A stretch of 64,000 nt of DNA from LMUY01 sp965276785 (GCA_965276785.1 OZ255629.1:558001-622000); one strand, 5' to 3'; shown: positions 10,637 through 20,064, counted from the stretch's first letter. The notes: generated from the letters alone by a model not told the origin. Numbers and translations are program-made.

Positions 10637-11242
10637 CTACTGTTGCGTTGTTGGGGCGGTATCCGGAACGACCACGGCGATCGGTGCCGCAGACGCTATC
10701 TCAGTGCCGGCATTTACCAGCGGTCCAATGACCCTCGACAGCTGAGTTGTAAACTTGGGTGAGAGGCCCAGGCTCAGCGTGGGAAGCGTGAGAACGCCAT
10801 TCACCGGCTGCAGCGGAAGCGACAGGTTGGGGTTCTGGTTGACAACAAACACTTCCTGACGCCCGAGCAGATTGCCATTCTCGATAACGTCTCCCGTGAT
10901 CGCCGAAGCGGTCTGGCTCGCGTGGAGGATAAGGTTTTCAACGCGCACCGTCGTTCTGCCGATGTAGGCGACTTGGAAGCCGCCCTTGAAGACCACGTCG
11001 GTGACGCCTGTTTGCAGATCGATCGCGCCCCGGTCTGCCGGCAGCACTTCGATGCCGCTCTGCAGTGCATCCCCCTGTAAGTCGGTAACAGCGATCCCGC
11101 TTTCCTGCGTGTAGTCGAGAAACGACGAGGAGAAGGTCACGGTTGTGTACCCACCGACGATCCGGTCGGTTTGTGCGAAAGCACGGTGACTGGCGGAGAC
11201 GGTCAGTGCAATGCCGAGGCCGGCCGCGCAGAGCGATTTCAT
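10637..11242 (-). CDS. Secreted protein of unknown function
   Basis: A 201-residue protein with a clear Sec signal peptide (GLGIALTVSASHRAFAQT, cleavage likely after AFA at about residue 23). The mature part is beta-rich with repeated valine/threonine strands and a conserved-looking segment GAIDLQTGVTDVVFKGGF followed by LPLQPVNGVLTLPTLSLGL. It resembles small exported proteins known from many proteobacteria that have no assigned function; some sequence features recall HtaA-like domains, but I would not assign that. It lies alone between the CDF relic and gapR. Confidence 0.65.
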   Translation of the reverse strand: MKSLCAAGLGIALTVSASHRAFAQTDRIVGGYTTVTFSSSFLDYTQESGIAVTDLQGDALQSGIEVLPADRGAIDLQTGVTDVVFKGGFQVAYIGRTTVRVENLILHASQTASAITGDVIENGNLLGRQEVFVVNQNPNLSLPLQPVNGVLTLPTLSLGLSPKFTTQLSRVIGPLVNAGTEIASAAPIAVVVPDTAPTTQQ

Positions 11243-11499
11243 GAGGATTCTCCAGGAAGACGTAATGCCAAAGCTGAGTTACATTCCGCGGTGGAGGGTA
11301 GTCGAGAAACGTTGCAACACGTCGGCCGGCTCAGCAACAGTCACACAAGCTTAACGCAGTCGCAGTCCGCAGGGCACCAGCAGACCTTTGTTTCTAGTGT
11401 GGTTTATGGTTCTGACGTTCGCCTCCGGCCCGACCGGCAAAGTGGTGAGGCACTCAGTGGCTGTCTGCAACGGCGGCCGATATCGTCGAGCAAGCGAGG

Positions 11500-11769
11500 C
11501 TACATCCCCAGCGCGCGGCGATAGACGTCCAGCAGGCTTTCCTGCTCCTCCACCTCCGCGGGCTCCTGCTTGCGGATGCGGATGATCTGGCGGATGACCT
11601 TCACGTCGAAGCCGGCGGATTTCGCCTCGGAGTAGACGTCCTTGATGTCGTTGGCCAGCGCGCGGCGCTCTTCCTCCAGCCGCTCGATACGCTCGATGAT
11701 GCTGCGCAGCCGGTCGGCCGCGATACCGCCTACCTTGGTGTCGTCCTCTGCTACCGCGGCCTTCGCCAT
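11500..11769 (-). CDS. gapR: GapR-family DNA-binding protein (DUF2312)
   Basis: Small (89-residue) nucleoid-associated protein of the DUF2312/GapR family, which in Caulobacter binds overtwisted AT-rich DNA ahead of replication and transcription machinery. The product shows the family core DRLRSIIERIERLEEERRAL, then DIKDVYSEAKSAGFDVKVIR and IIRIRKQ. The start at 11769 is preferred over an in-frame ATG 21 bp upstream because GAGGGGACAGG precedes it. Predicted to be a long helical coiled coil with a basic C-terminal part. Confidence 0.9.
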   Translation of the reverse strand: MAKAAVAEDDTKVGGIAADRLRSIIERIERLEEERRALANDIKDVYSEAKSAGFDVKVIRQIIRIRKQEPAEVEEQESLLDVYRRALGM

Positions 11770-11889
11770 CCTGCCTGTCCCCTCGATCAAGGCGGCGGGG
11801 AGTAGCGGCGAGCAGGCACCGGGTCAATCGCTGGCCGAGCGGGCAGGGGCGTGCTGTAACCGCAATGCCGCATTCCAGGGAGAACCCGC

Positions 11890-13053
11890 ATGTCCGCCAT
11901 CGAGCAAATCCGCCGCTATCACGACGAACTGGCCGCGTTCCGGCAGGACCTGCACGCTCATCCCGAATTGGGGCTAGAGGAGCATCGCACTGCCGGCTTG
12001 GTCGCAGCGCAACTGGAGTCCTGGGGCGTCGAGGTGCATCGCGGCGTGGGCAAGACGGGGGTGGTGGGCGTGCTGCGCTCCGGCAACGGGCAGGGCCGCA
12101 TTGGGCTGCGCGCCGACATGGACGCGTTGCCGATCGTCGAGGCCAACGACCTGGCGTATAAGAGCCAGTCACTGGGCGTGATGCATGCCTGCGGGCATGA
12201 CGGGCACACCACCATGCTGCTGGGCGCCGCGCGCTACTTGGCCGAGACCCGCGACTTCAACGGCACGGTGCATTTCATTTTCCAGCCGGGCGAGGAAGGC
12301 ATCGGCGGCGCCCTGGCCATGCTGGACGACGGGCTGTTCCAGCGCTTCCCCTGCGACGCCGTCTACGGCATGCACAACCGCCCCAACATGGCCGTCGGCG
12401 ACTATGCCATCTGTCCTGGCCCCGCGATGGCGGGTGGCGCGTTTTTCGACATCCGCATCGAGGGCCGCGGCTCCCACGGCGCCTACCCCGAGCACAGCAT
12501 CGACCCGGCGCTCACCGCCTGCCACATCGGCGCGGCGCTGCAATCCGTGGTGTCGCGCAACCTGCCCGCCTCCGAGACCGCGGTTCTGAGCGTGACCAAG
12601 GTGGTGGCGGGCGATGCCTACAACGTGGTGCCGCAGACTGCGCTGCTGGCGGGCACCGCGCGCGCGTTTAAAACCGAGCTTCTCGGCCGCATCGAGGAGC
12701 GGATGCGTGGGGTGGTGGAGGGTGTTGCCGCCGGGTTCGGTGCCACTGCCACGCTCGACTTCCGCGTGATCTTCGCCCCGCTGGTGAACGACCCGGTGCA
12801 CACGGCCGCCTATGCCGACGCCGCGGCAGATTTGGTGGGGGAGGCGGCGGTGAACCGCCACAAGGAGCCAACCATGGGCTCGGAGGATTTCGCCTTCATG
12901 ATGCAACAGGTGCCCGGCGCGTATATTTTGGTCGGCAACGGCGAGGGCTTCAACCCGCACCACCCACGCTACAACTTCAACGACGAGGCGATCCCGTTTG
13001 GAGCCGGGCTTTACGCGCGGCTGGTGGAGCGGGCGCTGCCGAAGGGGATGTGA
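11890..13053 (+). CDS. M20 family amidohydrolase (hippurate hydrolase / IAA-amino-acid hydrolase type)
   Basis: Metal-dependent amidohydrolase of peptidase family M20D, 387 residues. Motifs in order: HAHPELGLEEHRT near residue 19, RADMDALPI near 77, HACGHDGHTTMLLGAAR near 98 (metal-binding CGHDGH), FQPGEEGIGGA near 132 and the dimerisation domain with GRGSHGAYPE near 195. Members remove the acyl group from N-acyl amino acids such as hippurate; the exact substrate is not predictable. Stand-alone gene, facing the convergent MFS transporter. Confidence 0.9.
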   Translation: MSAIEQIRRYHDELAAFRQDLHAHPELGLEEHRTAGLVAAQLESWGVEVHRGVGKTGVVGVLRSGNGQGRIGLRADMDALPIVEANDLAYKSQSLGVMHACGHDGHTTMLLGAARYLAETRDFNGTVHFIFQPGEEGIGGALAMLDDGLFQRFPCDAVYGMHNRPNMAVGDYAICPGPAMAGGAFFDIRIEGRGSHGAYPEHSIDPALTACHIGAALQSVVSRNLPASETAVLSVTKVVAGDAYNVVPQTALLAGTARAFKTELLGRIEERMRGVVEGVAAGFGATATLDFRVIFAPLVNDPVHTAAYADAAADLVGEAAVNRHKEPTMGSEDFAFMMQQVPGAYILVGNGEGFNPHHPRYNFNDEAIPFGAGLYARLVERALPKGM

Positions 13054-13073
13054 GCGGGGCGCGAGCGGGTCGG

Positions 13074-14483
13074 TCATGGTCCGAGCATCGTGCTGGCGAC
13101 GGGAGCGAGTGCTGACGTCTCCGACGGCGGCCGGGCTCGAAGGGCGTCATCGAGGCGGGTGCCGCCGAACCGGCGCAGGCAGAGCACGGCGATGCCGACC
13201 GCTGCAACCGCGCCGATGGCGAGCGAGATAGCGGGCGCCAGTAGCAGGTCTGACAGCGACAGGTGCATGCCGAGCAGGGCGCCCCCGATCAGCGGCGCGG
13301 CGAGCGAACCGAGCCGGCCCATCGCCTGCGCCCAGCCGGTGCCGACCGCCCGAACCGGGGTCGGATAGAGCAGGCCGAGCACCGCGCCCATGTTGAAATT
13401 GACCCCGGTGACGCAGAATCCGGCGCCGGCGATAATCAGGCCGGGCAAGCCCGGCGGCAGTCCCTGCTGCCCGATCGCCGCCATCAATGGCACGCCAAGC
13501 ACGAACAGCAAGGCCATCGGCAGCGCGCCCAGCCGATCGACAACCAGGGTTAGCACCAAGCCGCCGGCCAGGCCGCCGATCGAGAACAGCGAGGCGCTGA
13601 TGCTGGCATGCGCCGTGCTCGCACCAGCCGATTGCAGCAACGTCGGAAGCCAGCTCAGGGAAAAGAAGTTGGCCATCTGGGCGGCCGCGAGCGCCACCCA
13701 AAGCAGAGGCGTCAGCGCCGCCAGCCCGTCATTGAACAAGCCACGCGGCGAGCCCCGGCTGGCGGCCACGGGGGGCGGTGAGACGATGCGCGTCGCCTCC
13801 GTGATTGGCAGGTCCGGCCGCATGGCGCTCAATAGGCGGCAGACCTGCGCCTCGCGGCCAACGTTGGCGAGGTATTTGGCCGATTCCGGCAGCAGCACGG
13901 CACTGATCAACGCGACCGCGAGCGGCAGCGCGCCGCCGAGCAGCATCAGCACCGGCCAACCATGCTGCGGCACCAGCGCCGCAGCGACCAGGCCGGGGAT
14001 GGCGATGCCGGCGGGCACGCCGAAATTGACAATGACGATGGCTAAGCCGCGGCGCCGCTTCGGCATTGCCTCGGCAACCAGGGCGATGATGTTCGGGATG
14101 ACGCCGCCCAGGCCGACGCCGGCTAGAAAGCGCAGCACCGTCAGCTCGGTCAGATTGCCCGCGGCCATGCTGATCAGGGTGAAAACGCCCAGTATTACCA
14201 GGCCCAGCAAGATGGCGACCTTGCGGCCGAACCGGTCGCCTATGAAGCCGAGCAGGCCCGCGCCGCAGAGCAGGCCGATGATGCCGGCTGAGAACACAGG
14301 TACAAGCTGCGATGGCGCAATGTGCCATTGCTTGACGATCTCGGGGCCGACATAGCCGATCGCCGACAGATCGAACCCGTCGCTCAGCATAGCCAAGGTG
14401 GCGATCACGAGCAGCAGCACAGTTGCCGGCCGGATTTTCTGGCCGTCGATCGCCTCTTCCAGGCCCAATGTGACCAACGCCAT
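13074..14483 (-). CDS. MFS transporter, aromatic acid:H+ symporter (AAHS) type
   Basis: A 469-residue major facilitator with 12 hydrophobic segments. Features of the AAHS family are the first-helix motif SDGFDLSAIGYVGPEI, the loop 2-3 motif GFIGDRFGRKVAILLG and a repeat RRRGLAIVIVNFG before helix 5. AAHS members import 4-hydroxybenzoate, protocatechuate and related acids. A GGAGGA ribosome site precedes the ATG. It sits downstream of a broken amidohydrolase-2 decarboxylase gene on the same strand, so it was probably the transporter of an aromatic-acid catabolic operon whose enzymes have decayed. Confidence 0.85.
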   Translation of the reverse strand: MALVTLGLEEAIDGQKIRPATVLLLVIATLAMLSDGFDLSAIGYVGPEIVKQWHIAPSQLVPVFSAGIIGLLCGAGLLGFIGDRFGRKVAILLGLVILGVFTLISMAAGNLTELTVLRFLAGVGLGGVIPNIIALVAEAMPKRRRGLAIVIVNFGVPAGIAIPGLVAAALVPQHGWPVLMLLGGALPLAVALISAVLLPESAKYLANVGREAQVCRLLSAMRPDLPITEATRIVSPPPVAASRGSPRGLFNDGLAALTPLLWVALAAAQMANFFSLSWLPTLLQSAGASTAHASISASLFSIGGLAGGLVLTLVVDRLGALPMALLFVLGVPLMAAIGQQGLPPGLPGLIIAGAGFCVTGVNFNMGAVLGLLYPTPVRAVGTGWAQAMGRLGSLAAPLIGGALLGMHLSLSDLLLAPAISLAIGAVAAVGIAVLCLRRFGGTRLDDALRARPPSETSALAPVASTMLGP

Positions 14484-14544
14484 CGCCGTTCCTCCGCTAG
14501 CCGTAACCGGCCTTCTTGCGTGCCACCCGTTCGCCTCTTAGGCG

Positions 14545-15094
14545 CTGCGGGCAGGGGAACAGCGTTGGCCGGTCTCGACGTATATGTCAATCTCCCAACT
14601 TGCTTGACGACATTGGGCGGGAACCGCCCAGGCACGCGCTTGGCCAGGAACCCCAACAGGTGCGCGCCGAGTTGGTTGGAATTCGAGCCACGGTGGCGAG
14701 ATACATTACCCCGTCGCGCCGACCGAGTTCATCCAGCAGCGGCACGAAACGGTCGTCGACAGCCAGACGTCGCCGTCATTGGTGGGCAGGCCGACGCCGT
14801 CGACCCGCAGCGTGCCGAAGGCGTGATCCAGTTCGCGCAAGGCGGCGTCCATGTCGCGCAGCGGCAGGGCGGCCAAAAGTCGAGGCGGCCGCGGCAGAGT
14901 TGCGCCGCCCACTCGTTGCAGCGTCGTGCGAAGGAGCCGTTATCGGCCTGGCCGGGTCGATCCACCGGGGGCAGGCTGCCGATTGCAGCAGCGCCGTGGC
15001 GGTCAAGCTCGTCCAGCGTCCGGCCGAGTGACCAAGCGCGGCCCTCGTCCTGTCCAGCCGGGGCGGAATGATGGTGGATGTCGATGGTGCGCAC
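14545..15094 (-). pseudogene. Amidohydrolase family 2 (ACMSD-like decarboxylase), frameshifted
   Basis: Fragments of one amidohydrolase-2 protein follow each other on the minus strand in different frames: the N-terminal MRTIDIHHHSAP (metal-binding HxH) and FARRCNEWAAQL, then LLAALPLRDMDAALREL and DGVGLPTNDGDVWLS, then RFVPLLDELGRRDGVMYLAT, and a C-terminal-looking VGRLTYTSRPANAVPL. The order matches the family, whose members include aminocarboxymuconate-semialdehyde and resorcylate decarboxylases, but at least three frameshifts and a missing central segment rule out function. It lies upstream of the AAHS-type transporter on the same strand. Confidence 0.72.
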
Positions 15095-15169
15095 GGTGGC
15101 TGCATACCGCAGGACCTCGACCTTTCAACGGCAGCGTCGACGCCTTGCGCGGACCAGCGTCAGACGGTA

Positions 15170-15655
15170 GCGTCGAGCTATCAACAACAACGACGGGCCA
15201 CGCCTTGGCAGACCGACCGACCGCTGGGTTTCGCAACATGCCGGCAGTCGACGGCGTCGCCTTCGTCGCGCCGCATCCGGGGCAAGGCATCCTGCTGCTG
15301 AACTGCATCGCCCCCGGCCGTCGCCGACGAGGCCGATCCGCTCCCGACGATCCCAGAGCTGGACTTCCTGGATCCTGGCAACGGCTATGCCGACGGCGCC
15401 GCGCGGTATGCGCCGGACTTTGTGGAGCGCTTCCGCGCCGCCCAGCGCGTGCGTCGCCCGGCTAGACGCCGCGCGGCACATGATCGAGACCGCGGCTGGC
15501 GGCCCGCAAGCGATATCGCGAGAACAAGGCGCGGGCGGACCGGGTTGCGGGCGCGCATTCGCCGGCGATTGCAGCCGGACGAGCGATCCGGCCGGGCGCT
15601 GGCCGGAGAGGCCCTGCGCGAGTGGCTCGCACACTCCTTTCCCGCATAGGCGCTG
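15170..15655 (+). pseudogene. Decayed hydrolase-like gene fragment
   Basis: In one frame the stretch from about 15220 reads MPAVDGVAFVAPHPGQGILL, NCIAP, and after a shift of frame continues as DEADPLPTIPELDFLDPGNG and YAPDFVERFRAAQ, then shifts again. The composition and HPGQG segment resemble alpha/beta-hydrolase-type proteins of alphaproteobacteria, but the assignment is tentative. The gene has no intact frame. It precedes a TetR-type regulator on the same strand and faces away from the amidohydrolase relic, so it is likely part of the same lost catabolic locus. Confidence 0.4.
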
Positions 15656-15676
15656 CGGTTTAGTCCAGGAGCAGCG

Positions 15677-16429
15677 ATGCCGCGCACCCAGAACACGAAA
15701 CGGCCGGCACCCCGGGCCGCCGGCCGGCAGCCTGACCCTGCTGCCCCCGAAGAGCGTAATGGACCGCGCCGCAAGGTGCTGATGCTGGAGGTGCTGAACA
15801 AGGCCGAGGCGCTGTTTGCCTCGCGCGGCTTCGCTGCCACCAGCTTGCAGGACATCGCGACCGAGATCGGCCTCAGCCGCACCTCGATGTACTACTACTT
15901 TCCCAGCAAAGAGGCACTGCTCGGCGAACTCGTGCGGGGCGTGGCCGAGCGCACGGCGATTATCTTCACCGAGCTTGGCAGTGGCGCCGAGATGAGCTGT
16001 GCGGCCCGGCTGACAGCCGCGGCCGAGCGCCTGGTGCTGTGGGTGACTGATCCACAGACTTTGTTCAAGCTGCTGGACCGCAACGAGAGCGAACTGCCGG
16101 AGGAGATGGCGGCTGCCCATCGCGAGACGCGCCGCTGGATGCTGGCGGGTATGGCCGAGATCATCAAGGATGGAATCGCCGCCCGCGAGTTCAGGCCGGT
16201 TGATGTGCGAGTGGCAGCGTTCGCGATCCTCGGCATGTGCAACTGGACGGCCTGGTGGTACTCGCCCTCGCGCGGGCCGGACCGCAAGGCAGTGGCCGAG
16301 CAGATCGCGTCACTGGCTGTCGCCTCGGTGCGGACGTCCGAACCGGCAGGTCACGGTCAGGATGTGAAAACACTGGCCGCCGCCATCCGGGAGAACCTGG
16401 ACCTGATCGAGCGTATAGCGGAGGGCTAG
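15677..16429 (+). CDS. TetR/AcrR family transcriptional regulator
   Basis: A 250-residue regulator. After a basic, Pro-rich N-terminal tail of about 35 residues comes the TetR helix-turn-helix: LNKAEALFASRGFAATSLQD, IATEIGLSRTSMYYYFPSKE, ending around residue 83. The C-terminal ligand domain (residues 90-250) is not diagnostic. The gene sits at the edge of a decayed catabolic region whose operon it may once have controlled; its own frame is intact. Confidence 0.88.
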   Translation: MPRTQNTKRPAPRAAGRQPDPAAPEERNGPRRKVLMLEVLNKAEALFASRGFAATSLQDIATEIGLSRTSMYYYFPSKEALLGELVRGVAERTAIIFTELGSGAEMSCAARLTAAAERLVLWVTDPQTLFKLLDRNESELPEEMAAAHRETRRWMLAGMAEIIKDGIAAREFRPVDVRVAAFAILGMCNWTAWWYSPSRGPDRKAVAEQIASLAVASVRTSEPAGHGQDVKTLAAAIRENLDLIERIAEG

Positions 16430-17272
16430 ACCGGCTTGTTGGTCTCTACCAGACGGATCACGTCGCCGCTGAAGGTGTGAATTTGCCATCCAGCCCACCC
16501 GTCAAGCAGCCGAACCAAACCGCCTCGCCGAGCCCCGGTGTCCTTGCGGCGGATCTCGGTCGCACCGCTGAACTGGATGTAGCGATAGCTCCCGACCGCG
16601 GGATGGACGATGCAATCAGGAATTGTCTCGGCCGCACGGCCATCGCACCCGCGCCCTGAGCGTCACCCGGGTTCGCTCAGACGGGCACAATCGGCAAACT
16701 CTACCTAACGCCGGCATCGACGCGCAGTCGATCGCGGGGGCGGTGGCCCGTGGCGCCGGGCCGGCCGATCCGGCATTTGCGGGTGGTGTAATCCGAGCGG
16801 CGCGCATCCCGTAGCGTTCTGCGATCCAGCCGCCGGGGATGTGCGCGATGCCACAGCCGGCGATGAACATGCCGATGGACGCAGCATTTGGTTCCACCTG
16901 CCGTGACGCTCTCGCGCGGGGTCAGGTAGCCGATCACCTGCGCGTCATTTGGCGGCTGGCCATCCTTGCAGAGGCGGGCGGCTTCCAGGTTGGACATCGT
17001 GATGGTGCCTGGTCCTGCAGATCGGCCATCATGCCATGCCTGCGCACGGGCCGGCCGCCACATCGCAGGCGCCGAGCCGACACCGCCGTGCGCAACACGT
17101 CCCGAGTCAACAGCTGTCTCGGACACGGCAAGCCGATCCTGGAGAAACTACTTCGTAGGATTTGGCGCCGAACAAAGGAGATCTCCGCCTACGCACGGTC
17201 GCCAGAGATGCCGTTACTTCGCCAAGTCCGACTGCCCATCATGCACGCGCACCATTACCCGCGCACGATCAT
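16430..17272. other. Decayed region with no intact gene
   Basis: No intact gene is visible in about 840 bp. On the minus strand near 16800-16897 a short frame contains FIAGCGIAHIPGGWIAERYG, which resembles the helix-loop (G-W-x-A-x-R-x-G) of major facilitator transporters and may be a fragment of one. Another start-less minus-strand frame from about 16660 to 16426 ends in FSGDVIRLVETNKPV and looks like a protein C-terminus I do not recognise. Both are relics at best. This continues the gene decay seen from 14.5 kb. Confidence 0.4.
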
Positions 17273-17518
17273 CTAGCGCGAGATGGTGGGTTGGGGACAA
17301 ATCCACGACTCTAGTCGACTCCGCGAGGTCCTTGGTATTCTCGAGCGCGTCGCGGGTCGCCGCGCGAAATCCCTCTGTGCCCGGCTTCGCGCTCCGCACC
17401 GCGCGATCACGGCCAGCTTCGTTTTGAACGCCGCTTCATCCTCCTGCGCGCCCGACTCGCGGGCGGCCTCGATAAAGCGCGCGTGTTGACTCTGATCGGA
17501 GGGTGTAAACGACTTCAT
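17273..17518 (-). CDS. Small hypothetical protein next to transposase relic
   Basis: A possible 81-residue protein beginning MKSFTPSDQSQHARFIEAAR and EDEAAFKTKLAVIA; the first 40 residues look like a genuine small conserved bacterial protein, whereas the remainder is Arg/Ser-rich and may be out-of-frame readthrough. Its start codon abuts the point where the truncated IS1595-type transposase begins, so the insertion may have removed its promoter. Function unknown. Confidence 0.35.
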   Translation of the reverse strand: MKSFTPSDQSQHARFIEAARESGAQEDEAAFKTKLAVIARCGARSRAQRDFARRPATRSRIPRTSRSRLESWICPQPTISR

Positions 17519-18000
17519 CTTACAGCATGGTTCATGACACACCGGCTGCGAGAGGCGGTGGCGACCGGCAAACTGCCTTCAATGATGGGAGGCGAGGGTG
17601 CGACCGTCGAAGTGGACGAGACCTTCAGCGGCACGAAGCGCGAGAAGCCGAAGAAGGCGCGCGGCTACGCTTACAAGCACGTGGTGCTCACTCTCGTCGA
17701 GCGCGGCAAGGGCGGCCGCTCCTTCCACGTGGACGGGACGAAGGCAACTGATCTCGAGCCGATTATCAAGGCGCATGTGCACCCGAAGCCTCAGGTGATA
17801 ACGGATGAGGTCGGTCAGTGTGTCGGCTTACAGAAGCACTTTGCCGGGCATGAAGTCGTTCGCCATGGCCAGGGCGAGTACGTGCGCGGGGACGTTCACA
17901 CGAACACGGCGGAAGGCTTCTACAGCGTGTTCAAGCGCGGGATGAAGGGCGTCTACCAGCACTGCTCGGAGAAGCATTTACACCGCTACGTGGCGGAGAC
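17519..18000 (+). pseudogene. IS1595-family (ISXO2-like) transposase, truncated at both ends
   Basis: The frame carries the ISXO2-like DDE domain: TAWFMTHRLREAV at its start, VEVDETFSGTK (first Asp), VITDEVGQCVGLQKHFAGHE (second Asp) and DVHTNTAEGFYSVFKRGMKG (Asn/Glu region), then EKHLHRYVAE. The zinc-ribbon N-terminal third is missing (similarity begins abruptly at about 17520) and the usual C-terminal helix is replaced after about 17997 by a palindromic GTAG-type repeat. No terminal inverted repeats were found. A dead insertion-sequence remnant. Confidence 0.8.
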
Positions 18001-18020
18001 CCGGCCATCGGAGCAGAGTC

Positions 18021-18079
18021 GTAGCCCGCATCTTGATGCGGGTGCTGCCGGCGCAACCCCGCATCGAAATGTGGGCTAC
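18021..18079. repeat. Pair of inverted GTAG-type palindromic repeats (REP/BIME-like)
   Basis: The left unit is GTAG followed by the hairpin CCCGCATC-TT-GATGCGGG. The right unit is its inverted counterpart, CCCGCATC-GAA-ATGTGGG followed by CTAC. The two are separated by 14 nt. A GTAG tetranucleotide plus an adjacent palindrome, arranged as an inverted pair, is the signature of REP elements mobilised by RAYT transposases. It lies just after the IS1595 relic and 5 bp before the phaB stop. A related unit is at 38126. Confidence 0.6.
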
Positions 18080-18083
18080 ACAC

Positions 18084-18806
18084 TTAATACATATGCTGCC
18101 CACCATTAATCGACAGCGTTGACCCGGTGATGAAATCGGCGTCGTCGCCGGTGAGGAACACCACGCCGCGGGCGATGTCGCGCGCCTGGCCGAGGCGGCC
18201 CATCGGGATGCGCTGCACGATCTTCTCCAGCACATCGGGCGGCACGGCGCGGACCATCTCGGTGTCCACGTAGCCGGGAGCAATCGCGTTCACCGTGATG
18301 CCGGAGCGTGCGCCTTCCTGGGCCAGCGCCTTGGTGAAGCCGTGGATGCCCGACTTGGCCGCGGCGTAGTTCACCTGGCCATACTGGCCGGCCTGGCCAT
18401 TGATCGAACCGATGTTGACGATGCGGCCGAACTTCGCCTTGCGCATCGCCTCGAAGGTGAGTTTGCACAGGTTGAAGCAGGAGCCAAGATTGGTGTCCAT
18501 CACCGCATCCCACATGTCGCGGGTCATGCGGCCCATGGTGCCGTCGCGGGTGATGCCGGCGTTATTGACCAGGATTTCCACCGGGCCGTGTTCCTGGTGG
18601 ATTTGGCCGACCCCTGCCTCGCAGGCAGCGAAGTCGCTGGCGTCGAACTTCACCACGGCAATGCCATGAGCTTCACTGAAGCTGTGGGCGGCGCGGTCGT
18701 TGCCGACATAGCTGGCCACCACCGTGCGGCCGGCTTCCTTCAGCGCAATGCTGATCGCCTCACCGATGCCGCGGGTGCCTCCGGTGACCAAGGCTACTTT
18801 TGCCAT
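18084..18806 (-). CDS. phaB: Acetoacetyl-CoA reductase PhaB
   Basis: NADPH-dependent short-chain dehydrogenase that reduces acetoacetyl-CoA to (R)-3-hydroxybutyryl-CoA for polyhydroxyalkanoate synthesis. 240 residues, the usual PhaB length. Motifs: cofactor GGTRGIGEAI near residue 8, NNAGITRDGTMGRM near 88, catalytic Ser in NIGSINGQAGQYGQ near 138 and YAAAKSG near 152. A GGGGAG ribosome site precedes the ATG. It follows phaA on the same strand with a 64-bp gap. Confidence 0.93.
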   Translation of the reverse strand: MAKVALVTGGTRGIGEAISIALKEAGRTVVASYVGNDRAAHSFSEAHGIAVVKFDASDFAACEAGVGQIHQEHGPVEILVNNAGITRDGTMGRMTRDMWDAVMDTNLGSCFNLCKLTFEAMRKAKFGRIVNIGSINGQAGQYGQVNYAAAKSGIHGFTKALAQEGARSGITVNAIAPGYVDTEMVRAVPPDVLEKIVQRIPMGRLGQARDIARGVVFLTGDDADFITGSTLSINGGQHMY

Positions 18807-18870
18807 TGACGCGCTCCCCTTTTAACTGACCGCGAGTCTCACGCTGCGCTTGGCCAGACGTCCGATGCTC

Positions 18871-20064
18871 CTATCGTTCCAAGCACATTGCAACACCCAT
18901 GCCACCACCGATGCAGAGCGTCGCCAGTCCCTTATGGGCGTCCCGCCGCGCCATCTCGTGCAACAGGGTCACCAGGACGCGTGCGCCGGACGCGCCGATC
19001 GGGTGGCCGATGGCGATGGCGCCGCCGTTAACGTTCACCCGGTCGGTGTCCCAGCCAAGATCCTTGTTCACCGCGCAGGCTTGGGCGGCGAAGGCTTCAT
19101 TGGCCTCGATCAGGTCAAGGTCTGAAGCTTGCCAGCCGGCGCGTTGCAGCGCCTTGCGGCTGGAGGGAATCGGCCCGGTGCCCATCACCGCCGGGTCAAC
19201 GCCCGCAGTGGCGAAGGAGGCGATGCGGGCCAGCGGGGTGAGCCCGCGGCGGGACGCTTCGGCGGCGCTCATCACCACCAGGGCGGCGGCGCCATCGTTG
19301 ATGCCGCTGGCATTGCCGGCGGTGACGGTGCCGTCCTTGGCGAAGGCGGGGCGCAGCTTGGCCATCTTCTCCATGCTGCTGTCGTGGCGGATGTATTCGT
19401 CCTCATCCACCACCGTCTCGCCTTTGCGGCCCTTCAGGGTCACGGGGACGATCTCGTGCTTGAATCGACCGTCCTTCTGCGCGCGGGAGGCCTTTCGCTG
19501 CGACTGGTCGGCGAAGCTGTCCTGCTGGTCGCGGGTGATTTGATAATGCTTGGCCACGTTCTCGGCGGTGTTGCCCATGGCGTAGCCGTGGAAGGCGTCG
19601 ATCAGCCCGTCCTTCATCATGGTGTCCACCATGGCGAGGTCGCCCATTTTCTGCCCAGCGCGCAGATAGGCGGCGTGCGGCGCCTGGCTCATGCTCTCCT
19701 GGCCGCCGGCGACCACGACGCTGCTTTCCCGGGTACGCACCTGCTGCGCCGCTAGAGCCACCGCGCGCAGGCCGGAGCCGCAGACCTGGTTGATGCCAAA
19801 GGCGGTCTTGCTTTCGGGGATGCCTGCGGCGATCGCCGCCTGCCGGGCCGGGTTTTGACCCTGCGCGGCGGTCAAGATTTGGCCGAGGATGACCTCATCG
19901 ACATCGCCAGGCTCAAGCCGGGCGCGCTGCATCGCGGCTTTCAGCGCGTCCGTACCCAGGACATGGGCCGGAACCGAGCCGAACACGCCATTAAAGCTGC
20001 CGACCGGGGTGCGGGCGGCCGAAACGATCACGACGTCTTCGCTACTGGATGCCGACATGGCCAT
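18871..20064 (-). CDS. phaA: Acetyl-CoA acetyltransferase PhaA (beta-ketothiolase)
   Basis: Thiolase condensing two acetyl-CoA to acetoacetyl-CoA, first step of PHB synthesis. 397 residues. The acyl-binding Cys is in NQVCGSGLRAVAL near residue 92, the catalytic His in GGAIAIGHPIGASGARVL near 353 and the second Cys in LCIGGGMG near 384. The N-terminus VVIVSAARTPVGSFNG is typical. Two in-frame ATG codons lie 6 bp apart at the start. Operon partner of phaB. Confidence 0.94.
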   Translation of the reverse strand: MAMSASSSEDVVIVSAARTPVGSFNGVFGSVPAHVLGTDALKAAMQRARLEPGDVDEVILGQILTAAQGQNPARQAAIAAGIPESKTAFGINQVCGSGLRAVALAAQQVRTRESSVVVAGGQESMSQAPHAAYLRAGQKMGDLAMVDTMMKDGLIDAFHGYAMGNTAENVAKHYQITRDQQDSFADQSQRKASRAQKDGRFKHEIVPVTLKGRKGETVVDEDEYIRHDSSMEKMAKLRPAFAKDGTVTAGNASGINDGAAALVVMSAAEASRRGLTPLARIASFATAGVDPAVMGTGPIPSSRKALQRAGWQASDLDLIEANEAFAAQACAVNKDLGWDTDRVNVNGGAIAIGHPIGASGARVLVTLLHEMARRDAHKGLATLCIGGGMGVAMCLER

